Of a stretch of DNA of 32,061 bases, positions 1 to 8,832 are shown one piece after another. The number at the start of each line of letters is the position of its first letter. Positions within the stretch are counted from its first letter, which is position 1. Source of the DNA: an uncultured Bacilli bacterium (GTDB lineage Bacteria; Bacillota_I; Bacilli_A; RF39; UBA660); assembly GCA_947626035.1 (NCBI GenBank), contig CANQQR010000010.1, positions 1 to 32,061 of the forward strand, in the 5' to 3' direction. The notes beneath the pieces were generated by a model. The model saw only the letters and a program-made list of their open reading frames with translations. It was not told the DNA's origin and ran no database searches. The position numbers and the translations under genes were made by a program.

Positions 1-17
1 TTGTTTGTTTGTTTGTA

Positions 18-47
18 ACATTATATCAAACTCACTTACTTCGTCAA
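18..47 (-). promoter_or_regulatory. Promoter reading off the left edge
   Basis: On the minus strand, TTGACG (42-47) and TATAAT (20-25) are 16 bases apart, with an extended -10 (TGATATAAT). It lies after the last tail gene and fires leftwards out of the window, so it probably serves the lysis or tail-fibre genes that should follow. The core TTTGATATAATGT matches the two late promoters at 14.7 and 17.5 kb, but the TGACACTT direct repeats seen there are absent and a near-consensus -35 is present instead. Confidence 0.6.
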
Positions 48-90
48 GTAACTTATTGTATCTTTTTTTCATTTTTTCTTTTCCTTTCTC

Positions 91-1554
91 TTATTCATTC
101 CATTCTTCTATTACTTCATAATCAAGTATTTCGTGATTACTTTGTAGATATATTGGTGTATGATGTTGAAACCAGTTTTTACCATGTGAGAATATCGGTG
201 TTCCTATTGGTACATCTGCTTCTTTTATACTAGTCGCTAGTTTATCAATACACTCTACTTTAAATCTAAAACTTTCTTGATATGAAAAACTCCCGTTAAG
301 TGTTAATGTTGTTTCTTTTATTGTATTTCCACTTATTGTTGGTGTTATAGTTCCACCTGTAGTCCATGAACTTGCATTACTTTTTTTGTAATACCATTTC
401 ATTGACGATATTGCATTTGCTACTTTACCAAAACTTTGATTAAAAAAAGTACCACTATATGTTAATTTAACAGTGTTACTCGTTTGACTTACCCTTTTTG
501 GGTCGATTATAATTTGTGGTGCAAAATATTCAACTAAATTACTTATACTACCGGCTGTTAATGATGTTGAAAAACCTCTGCTATTTTCAATAACTATAGT
601 AAATGTACTTGATACAGCATTTTTTATTTCCCTAGATGTTCCGCTTACAGTTACACCATCTATCTTTCTTACAGTTATTGTGCTATTGGTGTCTTTCGTT
701 GAATAAGCGGCTCTTAAACTACTTAAGCTTACTTTAGCAGTACTATAACCTTTTATTATTTTAGTACTACTTCCTGTTAAAGCGATTGTAGTACTATTGG
801 AATCCACCACCGTAGCTGTAAAATATGGACTACAGTTAGTTTGATTACATGTGACTGTTAATTTAGCTTCGGAAGAACCAATTAATCTACTTCCACTGTA
901 AGTATTCAGTTTCATATTAAGTTCAGTACTTTTTCCAGTAAATAATGAATAAAAAGAAGCTGGTACTATAAATGGTATCGATGTCCGGTTAAAAAATTTA
1001 TATTCTTCCTCTTGCAAATTTCCACCTTGATTTACATATTCCCAAGTGTCTCCACTAGTATTAATTGCTAATGAATGATTGAAAGTCGGAGATGCTGGGT
1101 TAAGTGGTATTGTATAAAGACTTTCTATATCAACATTTAAATTAGGAAGTTTAGTGGCTCTTGGAATAGTTGCAAGAGCCATTTGACCACTCGCACTTGT
1201 ATCTCCACAAGTATAATATTGTCCTGATGTATCGCTAACGGAGAACGATACACTTATGCTTTTTGAACCGCTGGCATCATGTGAAATTGTAAAAGTTTCG
1301 GAAAGTAATCCAAGAGTTGAATAACCATCATAAGCAGGAATTGTACCACTTCGTACTTGTCCATTAACATTTATAGTCCATGTGATAGCAGTTCCCCATT
1401 GTTCCCAGTTCCAACCTGTGCTAGATGGCGCTAATTGAAAAGAAACTAAAACTCTACTACTATTACTTGCTATATCACTTGCATTTAATGCGTTTTCATT
1501 TGCATTTAAGACAAAGTAATGATGTCCTTTAGAACCATACCCTACTAATTGCAT
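91..1554 (-). CDS. DUF859-like phage minor tail protein
   Basis: 487 aa. The N-terminal 130 residues (GWNWEQWGTAITWTINVNGQ, then SGSKSISVSFSVSDTSGQYY) match the siphophage minor structural DUF859 family, found distal to the tail-tip protein in Gram-positive phages. The rest is Ser/Thr/Asn-rich beta-type sequence resembling repeated Ig-like or fibre modules. The end (GTPIFSHGKNWFQHHTPIYL) resembles the C-terminus of other tail appendage proteins. AGGAGG sits 6 bases before the ATG, 10 bases after the Tal stop. Probable role is a baseplate or host-binding appendage. Family assignment is from recognition, the binding role is inference. Confidence 0.75.
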   Translation of the reverse strand: MQLVGYGSKGHHYFVLNANENALNASDIASNSSRVLVSFQLAPSSTGWNWEQWGTAITWTINVNGQVRSGTIPAYDGYSTLGLLSETFTISHDASGSKSISVSFSVSDTSGQYYTCGDTSASGQMALATIPRATKLPNLNVDIESLYTIPLNPASPTFNHSLAINTSGDTWEYVNQGGNLQEEEYKFFNRTSIPFIVPASFYSLFTGKSTELNMKLNTYSGSRLIGSSEAKLTVTCNQTNCSPYFTATVVDSNSTTIALTGSSTKIIKGYSTAKVSLSSLRAAYSTKDTNSTITVRKIDGVTVSGTSREIKNAVSSTFTIVIENSRGFSTSLTAGSISNLVEYFAPQIIIDPKRVSQTSNTVKLTYSGTFFNQSFGKVANAISSMKWYYKKSNASSWTTGGTITPTISGNTIKETTLTLNGSFSYQESFRFKVECIDKLATSIKEADVPIGTPIFSHGKNWFQHHTPIYLQSNHEILDYEVIEEWNE

Positions 1555-1564
1555 GTTTTACCTC

Positions 1565-4321
1565 CTATTCCATATAAAAATAACCCGTTCCTACACCAAA
1601 GGTTGGGTTATTATATTCTTCAATTCTTACATGTGGAGCTGAAAAATACTTTTCAACTGTCATATTTTTAGACCTAACTATTGTCTCGTTTGTTTTTGTA
1701 TCAAAACCAGCAAATAACAAATCTTCATTGTTATGCTTATCTTCTATTGTCATACCGTAACTATCTAATGTATTAGAAACAGGCGCTCCAGTTTCGTCTA
1801 TGTTTAATCCGTTTTTATCAAAAGTAAAGTTATTTTCTGTAGTTACCCTATCAACACCATTTTGTTGTATGTTTTCTAATACTTGTATTGTATACTCAGT
1901 TGAACTTTGCATTGTTTCTACTTTTTGAGTTAATGTATTAACACTTTCAGCATCAGCATAATTATTAAGTCTTTCTAACACATCTTGATAGTTGTTATTA
2001 GCGTTTGTATCATTGATGTTTATTTGTGATTGTAAGTCGCTTATCTTACCATCTACATTTCTATTTAAGTAATACCACTCATAATCTTCAAAGTTAGTAC
2101 TATCTTGTTCGTCAAAATCAACATACTCTCCGCGATAATCACTTGGCTTTTTACCTAAAGCATATTTCTCGTCTTCTGGTGTAAAAGTTGTTCCATCTTC
2201 TGAGTACATAATATGTAAGTATGGTGTTCTTCCGTCCGCCCCAGGTGCCCCAGGTGTTCCATTAGTACCGTTTTTACCATCTGCACCTTTTATAAGAGAC
2301 CAAGTATATGCTGTGTAAGCTGTTGGAGGTGTTTCTGAAGTTGTAGTTGCTATACCTATGTATTTTGTATCTTCGGTAGGTATATCTACCATCGGACTTC
2401 CGGTTTCATTTACTGAATATTTAACATGTAAATATGTAGACTGACCATTTTCCCCAGGTGGTCCTTGTAATCCTGGTGCACCATCTTTACCAGGTGCTCC
2501 GTCTTCTCCCTTAGCTCCATCTTCGCCTTTTTGAACCAAAGTAATTATTACTTTCTTTTGAAGTGAATATTTACTAGTTTCATCACTATATTCAAAAGTA
2601 AGAACTAACTCATTAGAAATACTAGGTATAGCTACTGAACTATCAGTTGACACTTTGATATCATTTTTTGTAAGTTCTATTGTTAACCCATCTATTTGTT
2701 CTTTTAAAGTAGGTGTAACAAACACTTGCTTACCTTTAAAATAAGAATAGTGATTAATTAAAAAATCCTTTGTTTCCAAAGGAATATAGCCTTTACAAGG
2801 TATAGTCAAATTATATACATCTAAATCTGTACTAAAAAGGTTAATACTATCAACTATTTCTTTTAAATTAGTTTGTTTATCTTCAATAACAAAATTAATT
2901 CCTTGATTATCAATTTTTGCAATTATATTACCATTAACATCATAAACTTCTATAACGCCATTAGTATTACCTTTACCACCTAATTTAAGAGTTCCACCTT
3001 TAATCATATCAGCAACAAGATTTATAACATTTATATTTTGCATATCTAAAGTTCCGTCTATTGTCCAAGCCGATGTAAAATTGCCATTTATACCCTCATG
3101 TCCAAATGCTATACCTTTTGAATTAATTAATATTACATCTTTAGCACTTTCTTTTGGTAATGAATCTAAAATTAAAATTTTATCTCCATCATATATAACA
3201 TAACTATTTCCTAAAGCTTGCCACATAGTAGCTGCTGCATTTTTTAATTCTTCTTCCAAAAAAGCTTTAGTATCATTAGACATAGATTCTACCAATTGTT
3301 CAGTATTTTTATTTACATCTTTAATTAAATTCTTTAATGAATTTTTAAAATTTCCAAATTCAATACTCTTAAACTTTTTTAAATTAACATCATATTGTAT
3401 TGAAATAACATTAGTAGTTAACGCAACATTTAACTTTGGATGCTCAACATAAATAGTATCGCCTACGTCTGTTATTTCTTCAAGATGCGCAGCTAAAGTA
3501 TAATTAACCTTTGGTAATTTATTACTATTTAAATATTCCAATGCCTGCTTTCTTAAATCAGTAATTAACCTATTTTTAAATTGCTCATCTGATTCAGTAT
3601 CAAGTTTCTCTAAATCTTGAGAAAATGATATAACCTTTGTAAATGGAATATCATATAATTTTTCCTCTAATTCAAGATATTTTTCTGGTAAAAGTACACC
3701 ATCTTTTCCTACAGGAAGAATTTTAGTAACAACATCATCCCAATTTTCAACAACATTCATATTAGTAATATTTTTTGTATATTTAAGAGTTACACCACGA
3801 TCAGTTCCTATAGTTTTATTAATTGCAACTTTTAAATTATCTCTAACTAAATGCCCACCCCAGCGTTCAACTAAAACACTATCAGCTTCTTGTAAAGACT
3901 TTCTAACGCATCTATAAGAATTTATAGAAGTAATATCAGAACTCGTAGAAAATGGAGATTCTATATCAGCATTAGTATTTAAATGATCTAGTGCATAATT
4001 ACAATCTTTATCAACAATATTTCTATCGTCAACAATATAATTAGCTCTATCGAAATAAATATGCTTTGCCTTTACCTTAACTTTAGATATTCCCTTTTCA
4101 GGCTTGCCACCTATTCTAAAACATTGCTCGCCCTCTGGAAATGGTGTTGGACATTTTATAATCATATTAGCTTGATAATATTCTAAATTATTTATGCTAT
4201 CTTCTACTTCTATATAATAATCTCCGTTGTCTTCTTTATATAGCATACACTTATAAGGTTTAAGAATTTTTAATCCATTATTATTGAATAATCTTTCATT
4301 TGAATCATACAACTTAATCAT
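1565..4321 (-). CDS. Tail-tip protein (Tal / prophage tail endopeptidase type) with collagen-like repeats
   Basis: 918 aa from the ATG at 4321. The ORF track starts three codons earlier, but AGGTGG is 5 bases before this ATG, which overlaps the Dit stop as TAATG. Residues about 1-340 resemble the prophage tail endopeptidase (gp44-like hub) domain found after Dit. Residues about 350-480 are the usual linker with repeated Gly-rich beta elements. Two collagen-like Gly-X-Y runs (about 598-628 and 680-698, e.g. GAPGKDGAPGLQGPPG) are each followed by a YLH-x-x-YS module, then a helical stretch and a C-terminal knob including NNFTFDKNGL. Role: tail-hub opening, cell-wall penetration or receptor contact. 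The collagen runs probably make a trimeric shaft. Confidence 0.85.
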   Translation of the reverse strand: MIKLYDSNERLFNNNGLKILKPYKCMLYKEDNGDYYIEVEDSINNLEYYQANMIIKCPTPFPEGEQCFRIGGKPEKGISKVKVKAKHIYFDRANYIVDDRNIVDKDCNYALDHLNTNADIESPFSTSSDITSINSYRCVRKSLQEADSVLVERWGGHLVRDNLKVAINKTIGTDRGVTLKYTKNITNMNVVENWDDVVTKILPVGKDGVLLPEKYLELEEKLYDIPFTKVISFSQDLEKLDTESDEQFKNRLITDLRKQALEYLNSNKLPKVNYTLAAHLEEITDVGDTIYVEHPKLNVALTTNVISIQYDVNLKKFKSIEFGNFKNSLKNLIKDVNKNTEQLVESMSNDTKAFLEEELKNAAATMWQALGNSYVIYDGDKILILDSLPKESAKDVILINSKGIAFGHEGINGNFTSAWTIDGTLDMQNINVINLVADMIKGGTLKLGGKGNTNGVIEVYDVNGNIIAKIDNQGINFVIEDKQTNLKEIVDSINLFSTDLDVYNLTIPCKGYIPLETKDFLINHYSYFKGKQVFVTPTLKEQIDGLTIELTKNDIKVSTDSSVAIPSISNELVLTFEYSDETSKYSLQKKVIITLVQKGEDGAKGEDGAPGKDGAPGLQGPPGENGQSTYLHVKYSVNETGSPMVDIPTEDTKYIGIATTTSETPPTAYTAYTWSLIKGADGKNGTNGTPGAPGADGRTPYLHIMYSEDGTTFTPEDEKYALGKKPSDYRGEYVDFDEQDSTNFEDYEWYYLNRNVDGKISDLQSQININDTNANNNYQDVLERLNNYADAESVNTLTQKVETMQSSTEYTIQVLENIQQNGVDRVTTENNFTFDKNGLNIDETGAPVSNTLDSYGMTIEDKHNNEDLLFAGFDTKTNETIVRSKNMTVEKYFSAPHVRIEEYNNPTFGVGTGYFYME

Positions 4322-4998
4322 TATAACCACCTACTATTTGGAAAAATTTCTATTGTTGCATTCTCACATCTTATATTATTTTTACCTGAATTTAAGATAG
4401 GAAATTCTCCTGTCATATTACGATTTTTAAGTTTATTTTCATAATATGCATCTTGAATTTCACTATCAATATACACGACTTTATCAGAATCAAATGTATA
4501 GGTAAATATTTGTTTTTCATTTAAATAAAAATTAACTGTTCCATCACCAGTTAACTTAATTATCGGCTTAGAATTTTCTAATCCCACATTATTCACTTCA
4601 ACTGTATCTTTACCAGTAACACTTTTTTCATTTACTTTATATTTAAAAGGTTGAACATGAAAAGTAACAGTAGCTGTTTTAAATCTTAATAAAGACTCAT
4701 AATCAATTTGTCCTATTATTCTTGCTTTATAATATTTATCTTCTTCATTAGACAAAATAAGTTTCCCATCTCCAGTAAAATACTTTATGACCTCATCAAT
4801 ATCATAATTATAACTTAAAGATATTTCTAATGTTTTATCATAAGCTTCATAACCTAATTCATTAATAATATCGCCATCTACACCATCTATCTCTATTCTT
4901 TCTGTTCTTATACCAGGTTTAGAAATAGCGGGTAATTTACTTATAATCAAACCCTTTATTGTTCTACTATCATTACCTTTCCATATTATATGACTCAT
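4321..4998 (-). CDS. Distal tail protein (Dit, siphovirus tail family)
   Basis: 225 aa. The N-terminus (IIWKGNDSRTIKGLIISKLP) followed by RTERIEIDGVDGDI is the signature of the Sipho_tail/Dit family. Dit forms the hexameric ring joining tail tube to tip. About 225 residues is normal for the short form with an N-terminal belt domain plus a galectin-like C-terminal domain. The ATG overlaps the tape-measure stop as ATGA, so the genes are translationally coupled. Order tape measure, Dit, Tal is canonical for siphophages. Confidence 0.88.
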   Translation of the reverse strand: MSHIIWKGNDSRTIKGLIISKLPAISKPGIRTERIEIDGVDGDIINELGYEAYDKTLEISLSYNYDIDEVIKYFTGDGKLILSNEEDKYYKARIIGQIDYESLLRFKTATVTFHVQPFKYKVNEKSVTGKDTVEVNNVGLENSKPIIKLTGDGTVNFYLNEKQIFTYTFDSDKVVYIDSEIQDAYYENKLKNRNMTGEFPILNSGKNNIRCENATIEIFPNSRWL

Positions 4999-6359
4999 GA
5001 ATAAATCACCCTTTCCATTGTGTTTTCAACAAACGAAGCGGCCACTTCATCATCTAACACAATTTTCATTTCTTTTAATGCTGTTTTAAACGCTTCAACC
5101 GCCATTCCAAAATTAGAATTGTCACTAAATTTACTAGAACTTAGACTTTTATTAATATTTACATTTGTATCAAAATCAAAATCAGAAGAAAGAGACTTTT
5201 GTATTTCAGCATTAACATCTTTCATTTCATTTTCGAATCCTACGCCAATACCTTTAGCCATATTAACACCAATATTATCTCTTAAAACTGTAGATGGAGA
5301 ATGTATACCAAAAAAGTCTTTTAATCCATTTAAAACCGATTTTCCAAAGCCTTTAATTTTACCCATAATCCAATCAACAGTATTATCGATACCTGTCCAT
5401 ATTCCTTTAACCAGATTAGTTCCAATATCATTTATTGAAGACATTCCATTTGCAAAACCTGTAACAATAGAAGCAATAATTTGTGGAATTTTTGATACTA
5501 ATTGAGGAATAGCTTTAATTAATCCCTCACTAAGTTTAATTATTAATGTAATACCCATTTCCATTAATTTAGGTAAATTATCTGTTATAGTAGTAATTAA
5601 TTTATCTATTATTATTGGTACTTTATCTATTAAATCAGGTAATGCTTCAATTAATCCATCAGCAAGCCCCAATATTAATTGAATACCAGCATCAATAACT
5701 AAATCTATGTTATCTACTAATGTCTCAACCATAAGAACTACAGCATCCACCATTTGAGGTACTAAAATAGGTAACTGTTTAGCAATTCCTTGCACTAATG
5801 AAACAACTAATGTAATACCCATCTCTATTATTTGAGGTAAATTTTGAACAAGTGCTGATATAAGCGTTGTAATTATTTGCATAACTGCATCCATTATAGT
5901 AGACATATTTTCCTTAACCCCAGTAACTAAAGAATTTAAAATATTAGATCCTGCTTCTAAAAACTCAGGTAATTTTTCCATTATTCCATTAAGAATTTCT
6001 GGTAAAACTTCCATGATGCTATTAACAGTTTGTTCTACCACTGGAAGAACATTATCGGCAACTGTACTAACACTAGTAATTAAATTCTTCGCAAGTTGAC
6101 TTAAATCAGCATTACCATTAGCAAATCCAGTAAGTAAATTATTCCATGCTGACTTCATAGCGTTAATAGAACCACTTATTGTTTTGTCTGCTTCTTTTGC
6201 AGTAGTACCAGTTATACCCATTTCTGTTTGTATAATATGTATTGCTTCTGTTACATCCGCAAAACTATCAATAGACAAATCGGCCATTTCACCATTTGCT
6301 TCTTTTACTCTATTAGCATCAGCAATAAGACGTTCCATTTCAGTTTTTGTACCGCCGTA
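4995..6359 (-). CDS. Tape measure protein, exon 2 (C-terminal 454 residues)
   Basis: The ORF track starts this at the internal Met of MERLIADA, but the same frame extends upstream to TACGGCGGTACAAAAACTGAA (YGGTKTE), which continues the conserved tape-measure sequence FAKQNYTMLDNLKLG/YGGTKTEMERL. Joined to exon 1 the gene encodes 753 aa. The exon holds long amphipathic and hydrophobic repeats (multiple ILPEI/LPQII/ALPDLI blocks, residues about 100-310) that form membrane-active helices, then a GIHSPST motif typical of siphophage tape-measure C-termini. It stops inside the Dit start (ATGA). Translation requires removal of the group I intron; unspliced mRNA would stop directly after exon 1. Confidence 0.9.
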   Translation of the reverse strand, partial: YGGTKTEMERLIADANRVKEANGEMADLSIDSFADVTEAIHIIQTEMGITGTTAKEADKTISGSINAMKSAWNNLLTGFANGNADLSQLAKNLITSVSTVADNVLPVVEQTVNSIMEVLPEILNGIMEKLPEFLEAGSNILNSLVTGVKENMSTIMDAVMQIITTLISALVQNLPQIIEMGITLVVSLVQGIAKQLPILVPQMVDAVVLMVETLVDNIDLVIDAGIQLILGLADGLIEALPDLIDKVPIIIDKLITTITDNLPKLMEMGITLIIKLSEGLIKAIPQLVSKIPQIIASIVTGFANGMSSINDIGTNLVKGIWTGIDNTVDWIMGKIKGFGKSVLNGLKDFFGIHSPSTVLRDNIGVNMAKGIGVGFENEMKDVNAEIQKSLSSDFDFDTNVNINKSLSSSKFSDNSNFGMAVEAFKTALKEMKIVLDDEVAASFVENTMERVIYS

Positions 6360-7221
6360 CCTATATGTTCACATAGAATCGTTAATCCTATGCCGTTCTC
6401 TTATGAACTGCTATATGTTTCCATATAGAGCAGACTATCTCTTCTTCCATCAAAAAATGGAAGCTATGCACTTCCACTCACTTGAGTGTACTTCCTTTCG
6501 GAATAGTCGTTACACTTTTTTAATTATATGTTTTTTTCTTTTGAACCTAAATATTCAAATTTGTATCCTTTTGTTGTTCCTCTTCTTCCTATTGTGCTAT
6601 TTTTTAATAATTGTGAAATATTACTAATTGTCTTATTAAAATATTTTGCTGTGTCTGTCACACTATTAAATTCTAATACACTAATAACTTTTCCCCAAGC
6701 AATATGTCCCCCACCTCTTTTTTTCCTTTTTTCTTCATATTGTTTGACTAAAATTTTTTCGCTTCTAACACCAACAACATTAAATCTTGAATTTTGTTCT
6801 GAATAAGTTGCCCATCTTAAGTTATCAATTGAATTATTTTGTCTATTACCATCTTTATGGTCAACCGTTGGCTTATTTAAAGGATTTTCAATAAAATTTT
6901 CTGCAATCAATCTATGAACAGGTTTTTTATAAGATTTATTATTTTTCCATAAATCTACGTATAAATAATTATTGTGTTTATTAACATATGCTTTTTTTGT
7001 TATATTCTTTATATTATTAATTACAACACCTTTTTCATTGATAGAATAATTTTCAAATCCTTTGATTTTTTTATACATAATACCGCCTTCTTGTATATTT
7101 TATTTTATCATACATAGTATTATAAATCGACATATAATTAAACTTAGCACGGTATTGTCTACACCATTACGTGTTTAGAGTTTCACCGTTTTCACATAGT
7201 TTTACTTGAGCTATTTTGTTA
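6360..7221 (-). mobile_element. Group I intron (IA-like, with P7.1/P7.2) inside the tape measure gene
   Basis: 862 nt. The flanking coding sequence joins perfectly (LDNLKLG + YGGTKTEMERL). Visible core: P1, exon TTGGGT with IGS GCTCAA (7206-7211), U.G at the splice site; P3, CTATGTG (7193-7199) with TGCATAG (6464-6470); P4, ACGGT (7185-7189) with ACCGT (7149-7153); P7, R-type AACGACTAT (6503-6508 core) with S-type GATAGTC (6433-6439); P7.1 TTCCGAAAGGAA; P7.2 CACTC/GAGTG; P8 CTTCCAT/ATGGAAG; P9 with a GAAA tetraloop. The last intron base is G. The endonuclease ORF lies in the P6 loop. P7.1/P7.2 are typical of subgroup IA. All pairings were seen by eye and not folded. Confidence 0.93.
6524..7078 (-). 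CDS. Intron-encoded homing endonuclease (NUMOD4-HNH type)
   Basis: 184 aa, wholly inside the group I intron and in the same direction. The N-terminus (IKGFENYSINEKGVVINN) is a NUMOD4-like module. Residues about 55-100 carry the HNH core (VHRLIAENFI, then TVDHKDGNRQNNSIDNLRWAT). The C-terminus (SVTDTAKYFNKTISNISQLL) looks like a NUMOD1/helix-turn-helix DNA-binding module. Such enzymes cut intronless alleles near the insertion site so the intron is copied across. AAGGCGG lies 4 bases before the ATG; the stop lies just before the intron R/P7 element. Length and domain order are complete, so it may be active. Confidence 0.93.
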   Translation of the reverse strand: MYKKIKGFENYSINEKGVVINNIKNITKKAYVNKHNNYLYVDLWKNNKSYKKPVHRLIAENFIENPLNKPTVDHKDGNRQNNSIDNLRWATYSEQNSRFNVVGVRSEKILVKQYEEKRKKRGGGHIAWGKVISVLEFNSVTDTAKYFNKTISNISQLLKNSTIGRRGTTKGYKFEYLGSKEKNI

Positions 7222-8118
7222 ACCCAATTTAAGATTATCTAACATTGTATAATTTTGTTTAGCAAATCCTTGATATGCGTTTTGAATCATAGACATATCA
7301 GTTCCCATCTTATTTGCATTATCTGCCATATCAGTAATTGCTAAATCTGCGGCTTCTGCAGCAGCTGCAGTATCGCCGTTTAGTGAGGAAATTAAACTAG
7401 CACTAAATGAGGTCACAGTTTCCATATATTGATTAGCACCCAAGCCAACAGTTTTATAAGCATTGTTTGCATATTCCTGAACTTTAGAAGAACTATCTTT
7501 AAATAAAGTATCAACACCACCAACTAATTGCTCATAATCAGCGAAACCAGTAACAGCTCCTTTGGTAACATCAATTAATGCCGTTCCTAAATCCTTAGCA
7601 AGACTAATCATACTTTTAAAACCTGCTGATATGGCTTCACTAATCAAATTTCCTTTAATTAAATCGCCTAATTTTATCGCTCCATTTCCAGCATCATTTT
7701 CCGCCTTTTCAAATTCTTTTAATTCATTAGTTGTTTCAACATGAGCACTTTTTAAAGCATTCATAGTCTTTTCATTATCACTTATTTCTTTAGTTGTCTT
7801 ATTAACTTCTGCTTGCGCCTTATTTAACTCATTTTGCCATTTATTAACAGTAGTCGCATTAGAATCAGTACTTTCCTTTGCTTCATTTAACATTTTTCTC
7901 GCTTCTTCTAATGCTTTATTCTGGGATTTTAATTTTTCAGATAAAATTTCATTTTTTGCACTTAAAGTCGTAACACTATCATTATTAACATCATAACTAG
8001 AAGTTAATGCTTTCATAGAACTAGATAATACAGTTAAATTTTGAGTAATGCTACTAAGCGCTTTTTTATAATCATCCTCGCCTGATAATTTTATTGCTCC
8101 ACCAAATGTTCCCGCCAT
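7222..8118 (-). CDS. Tape measure protein, exon 1 (N-terminal 299 residues)
   Basis: Starts MAGTFGGAIKLSGEDDYKKAL, a standard siphophage tape-measure N-terminus. The ATG at 8118 is preferred because GGAGG lies 7 bases before it; the track start at 8124 is only 1 base from that site. Residues about 30-130 are a strong coiled coil, followed by a Gly/Ala-rich membrane-active stretch and the conserved block YEQLVGGVDTLFKDSS to FAKQNYTMLDNLKLG. It ends at the intron boundary; the next bases are TAA, so unspliced mRNA gives a truncated tape measure. The protein sets tail length and is ejected with the DNA. Confidence 0.9.
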
Positions 8119-8133
8119 TTTCATTCCTCCTCT

Positions 8134-8361
8134 CTATGGTAACCATTCTTCTTCTTTCATACACACTTCTTCTAATTCAGCAAATGTTTTTCCTGTTCTT
8201 TCAAAATCGTAATAATTTTTATAATGCTCATATAATTTGTTAAATTTTCTTAATGTCATATGAAATATATCTTTTTCAGTCGGTATCCTTAATTTGCATA
8301 AACCTACAAATACAAACCACGAGAAATCAATAACACTATCTTCTTCCTCGTGGATTATTCG
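8134..8361 (-). CDS. Tail assembly chaperone T-domain, reached by -1 frameshift (GT fusion)
   Basis: This frame has no start of its own and is missing from the ORF track. It follows the G protein by a -1 shift at A AAA AAC and reads 75 residues: RIIHEEEDSVIDFSWFVFVG and on through DIFHMTLRKFNKLYEHYKNY to a TAG at 8134-8136. The -MT-RKF- motif is typical of the downstream T-domains of Gram-positive phage tail chaperones. The full GT fusion is about 192 aa (8711 to 8134). In lambda and relatives GT binds the tape measure while G coats it, in a fixed ratio set by the shift. Confidence 0.88.
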   Translation of the reverse strand, partial: RIIHEEEDSVIDFSWFVFVGLCKLRIPTEKDIFHMTLRKFNKLYEHYKNYYDFERTGKTFAELEEVCMKEEEWLP

Positions 8362-8711
8362 TTTTTTATATCATCAGATTTCGTACTATTTATAACTACA
8401 TTGTTCATAACATTTGTTGCTTTTTTAAGTCCTAATGAAGTTATAATTCTTCCAACTTGTTTTTCGTTATAAAAAGGTTGTTGTTCTTCTTTAGGTAAAC
8501 TTTCATTTTTAATATCAATTGCTTCATTTAACATAGCAGTATAACCAAATATTAAAGCTTCAATATCAACTTCCTTTCCTTGACTTCCTGTTAATTCTCC
8601 CCATTTTTGAATTGTTCCATATTGTTTTTGAATTTCCTTTATTACATTCAAACTAACAACAAGTTCATAAGTTTTATCATTTACATCAAATTTAAAACTA
8701 TAATCATTCAT
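8355..8711 (-). CDS. Tail assembly chaperone G
   Basis: 118 aa, MNDYSFKFDVNDKTYELVVS onward, ending KSDDIKNE. It sits between major tail protein and tape measure, the invariant position of the tail chaperone in siphophages, and has the expected size and beta-then-alpha character. The heptamer A AAA AAC sits two codons before the stop, so a fraction of ribosomes continues into the T-domain. AAAGGAATGG upstream of the ATG serves as ribosome binding site. A terminator-like hairpin lies immediately upstream. Confidence 0.88.
   Translation of the reverse strand: MNDYSFKFDVNDKTYELVVSLNVIKEIQKQYGTIQKWGELTGSQGKEVDIEALIFGYTAMLNEAIDIKNESLPKEEQQPFYNEKQVGRIITSLGLKKATNVMNNVVINSTKSDDIKNE
8361..8367 (-). 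promoter_or_regulatory. -1 ribosomal frameshift slippery heptamer
   Basis: Minus-strand A AAA AAC in the G reading frame (ATA AAA AAC GAA TAA) matches the X XXY YYZ rule. Slipping back one base gives CGA ATA ATC CAC, entering the T-domain frame. The G stop is only one codon further on. Confidence 0.88.
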
Positions 8712-8730
8712 TTTTTACCATTCCTTTCAT

Positions 8731-8771
8731 ATAAAAAAAGGGAATAAGTCCTAATATAGGTCCTATTCCTT
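8731..8771 (-). terminator. Rho-independent terminator after the major tail protein gene
   Basis: On the minus strand GGAATA (8764-8769) pairs with TATTCC (8741-8746), with an inner CCTA/TAGG stem, followed by CTTTTTTTAT. It lies between major tail protein and chaperone and could reduce read-through so that major tail protein outnumbers downstream tail proteins. Confidence 0.65.
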
Positions 8772-8832
8772 TCTTCTAGTAGATTTTTTCACTCTTTCTT
8801 CAAAAGTCATATAATCTTTATTACTTTACAAA

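Noticed and set aside
1-16. TTTG tandem repeat at the left edge
   Set aside because: Only four units, leader of the left-edge promoter; no evidence of phase variation.
5020-5505. Plus-strand ORF of 161 aa and similar plus-strand ORFs over the late genes
   Set aside because: Antisense shadows of the tape measure, capsid, terminase and tail genes; no ribosome sites and low-complexity hydrophobic composition.
6184-6806. Plus-strand ORFs across the intron
   Set aside because: Mirror frames of exon 2, intron RNA core and the homing endonuclease, which have strong support on the minus strand.
8763-8810. 15-codon minus-strand ORF MTFEERVKKSTRRKE between major tail protein and chaperone
   Set aside because: No clear ribosome site and it runs into the terminator stem; too short to support without homologues.
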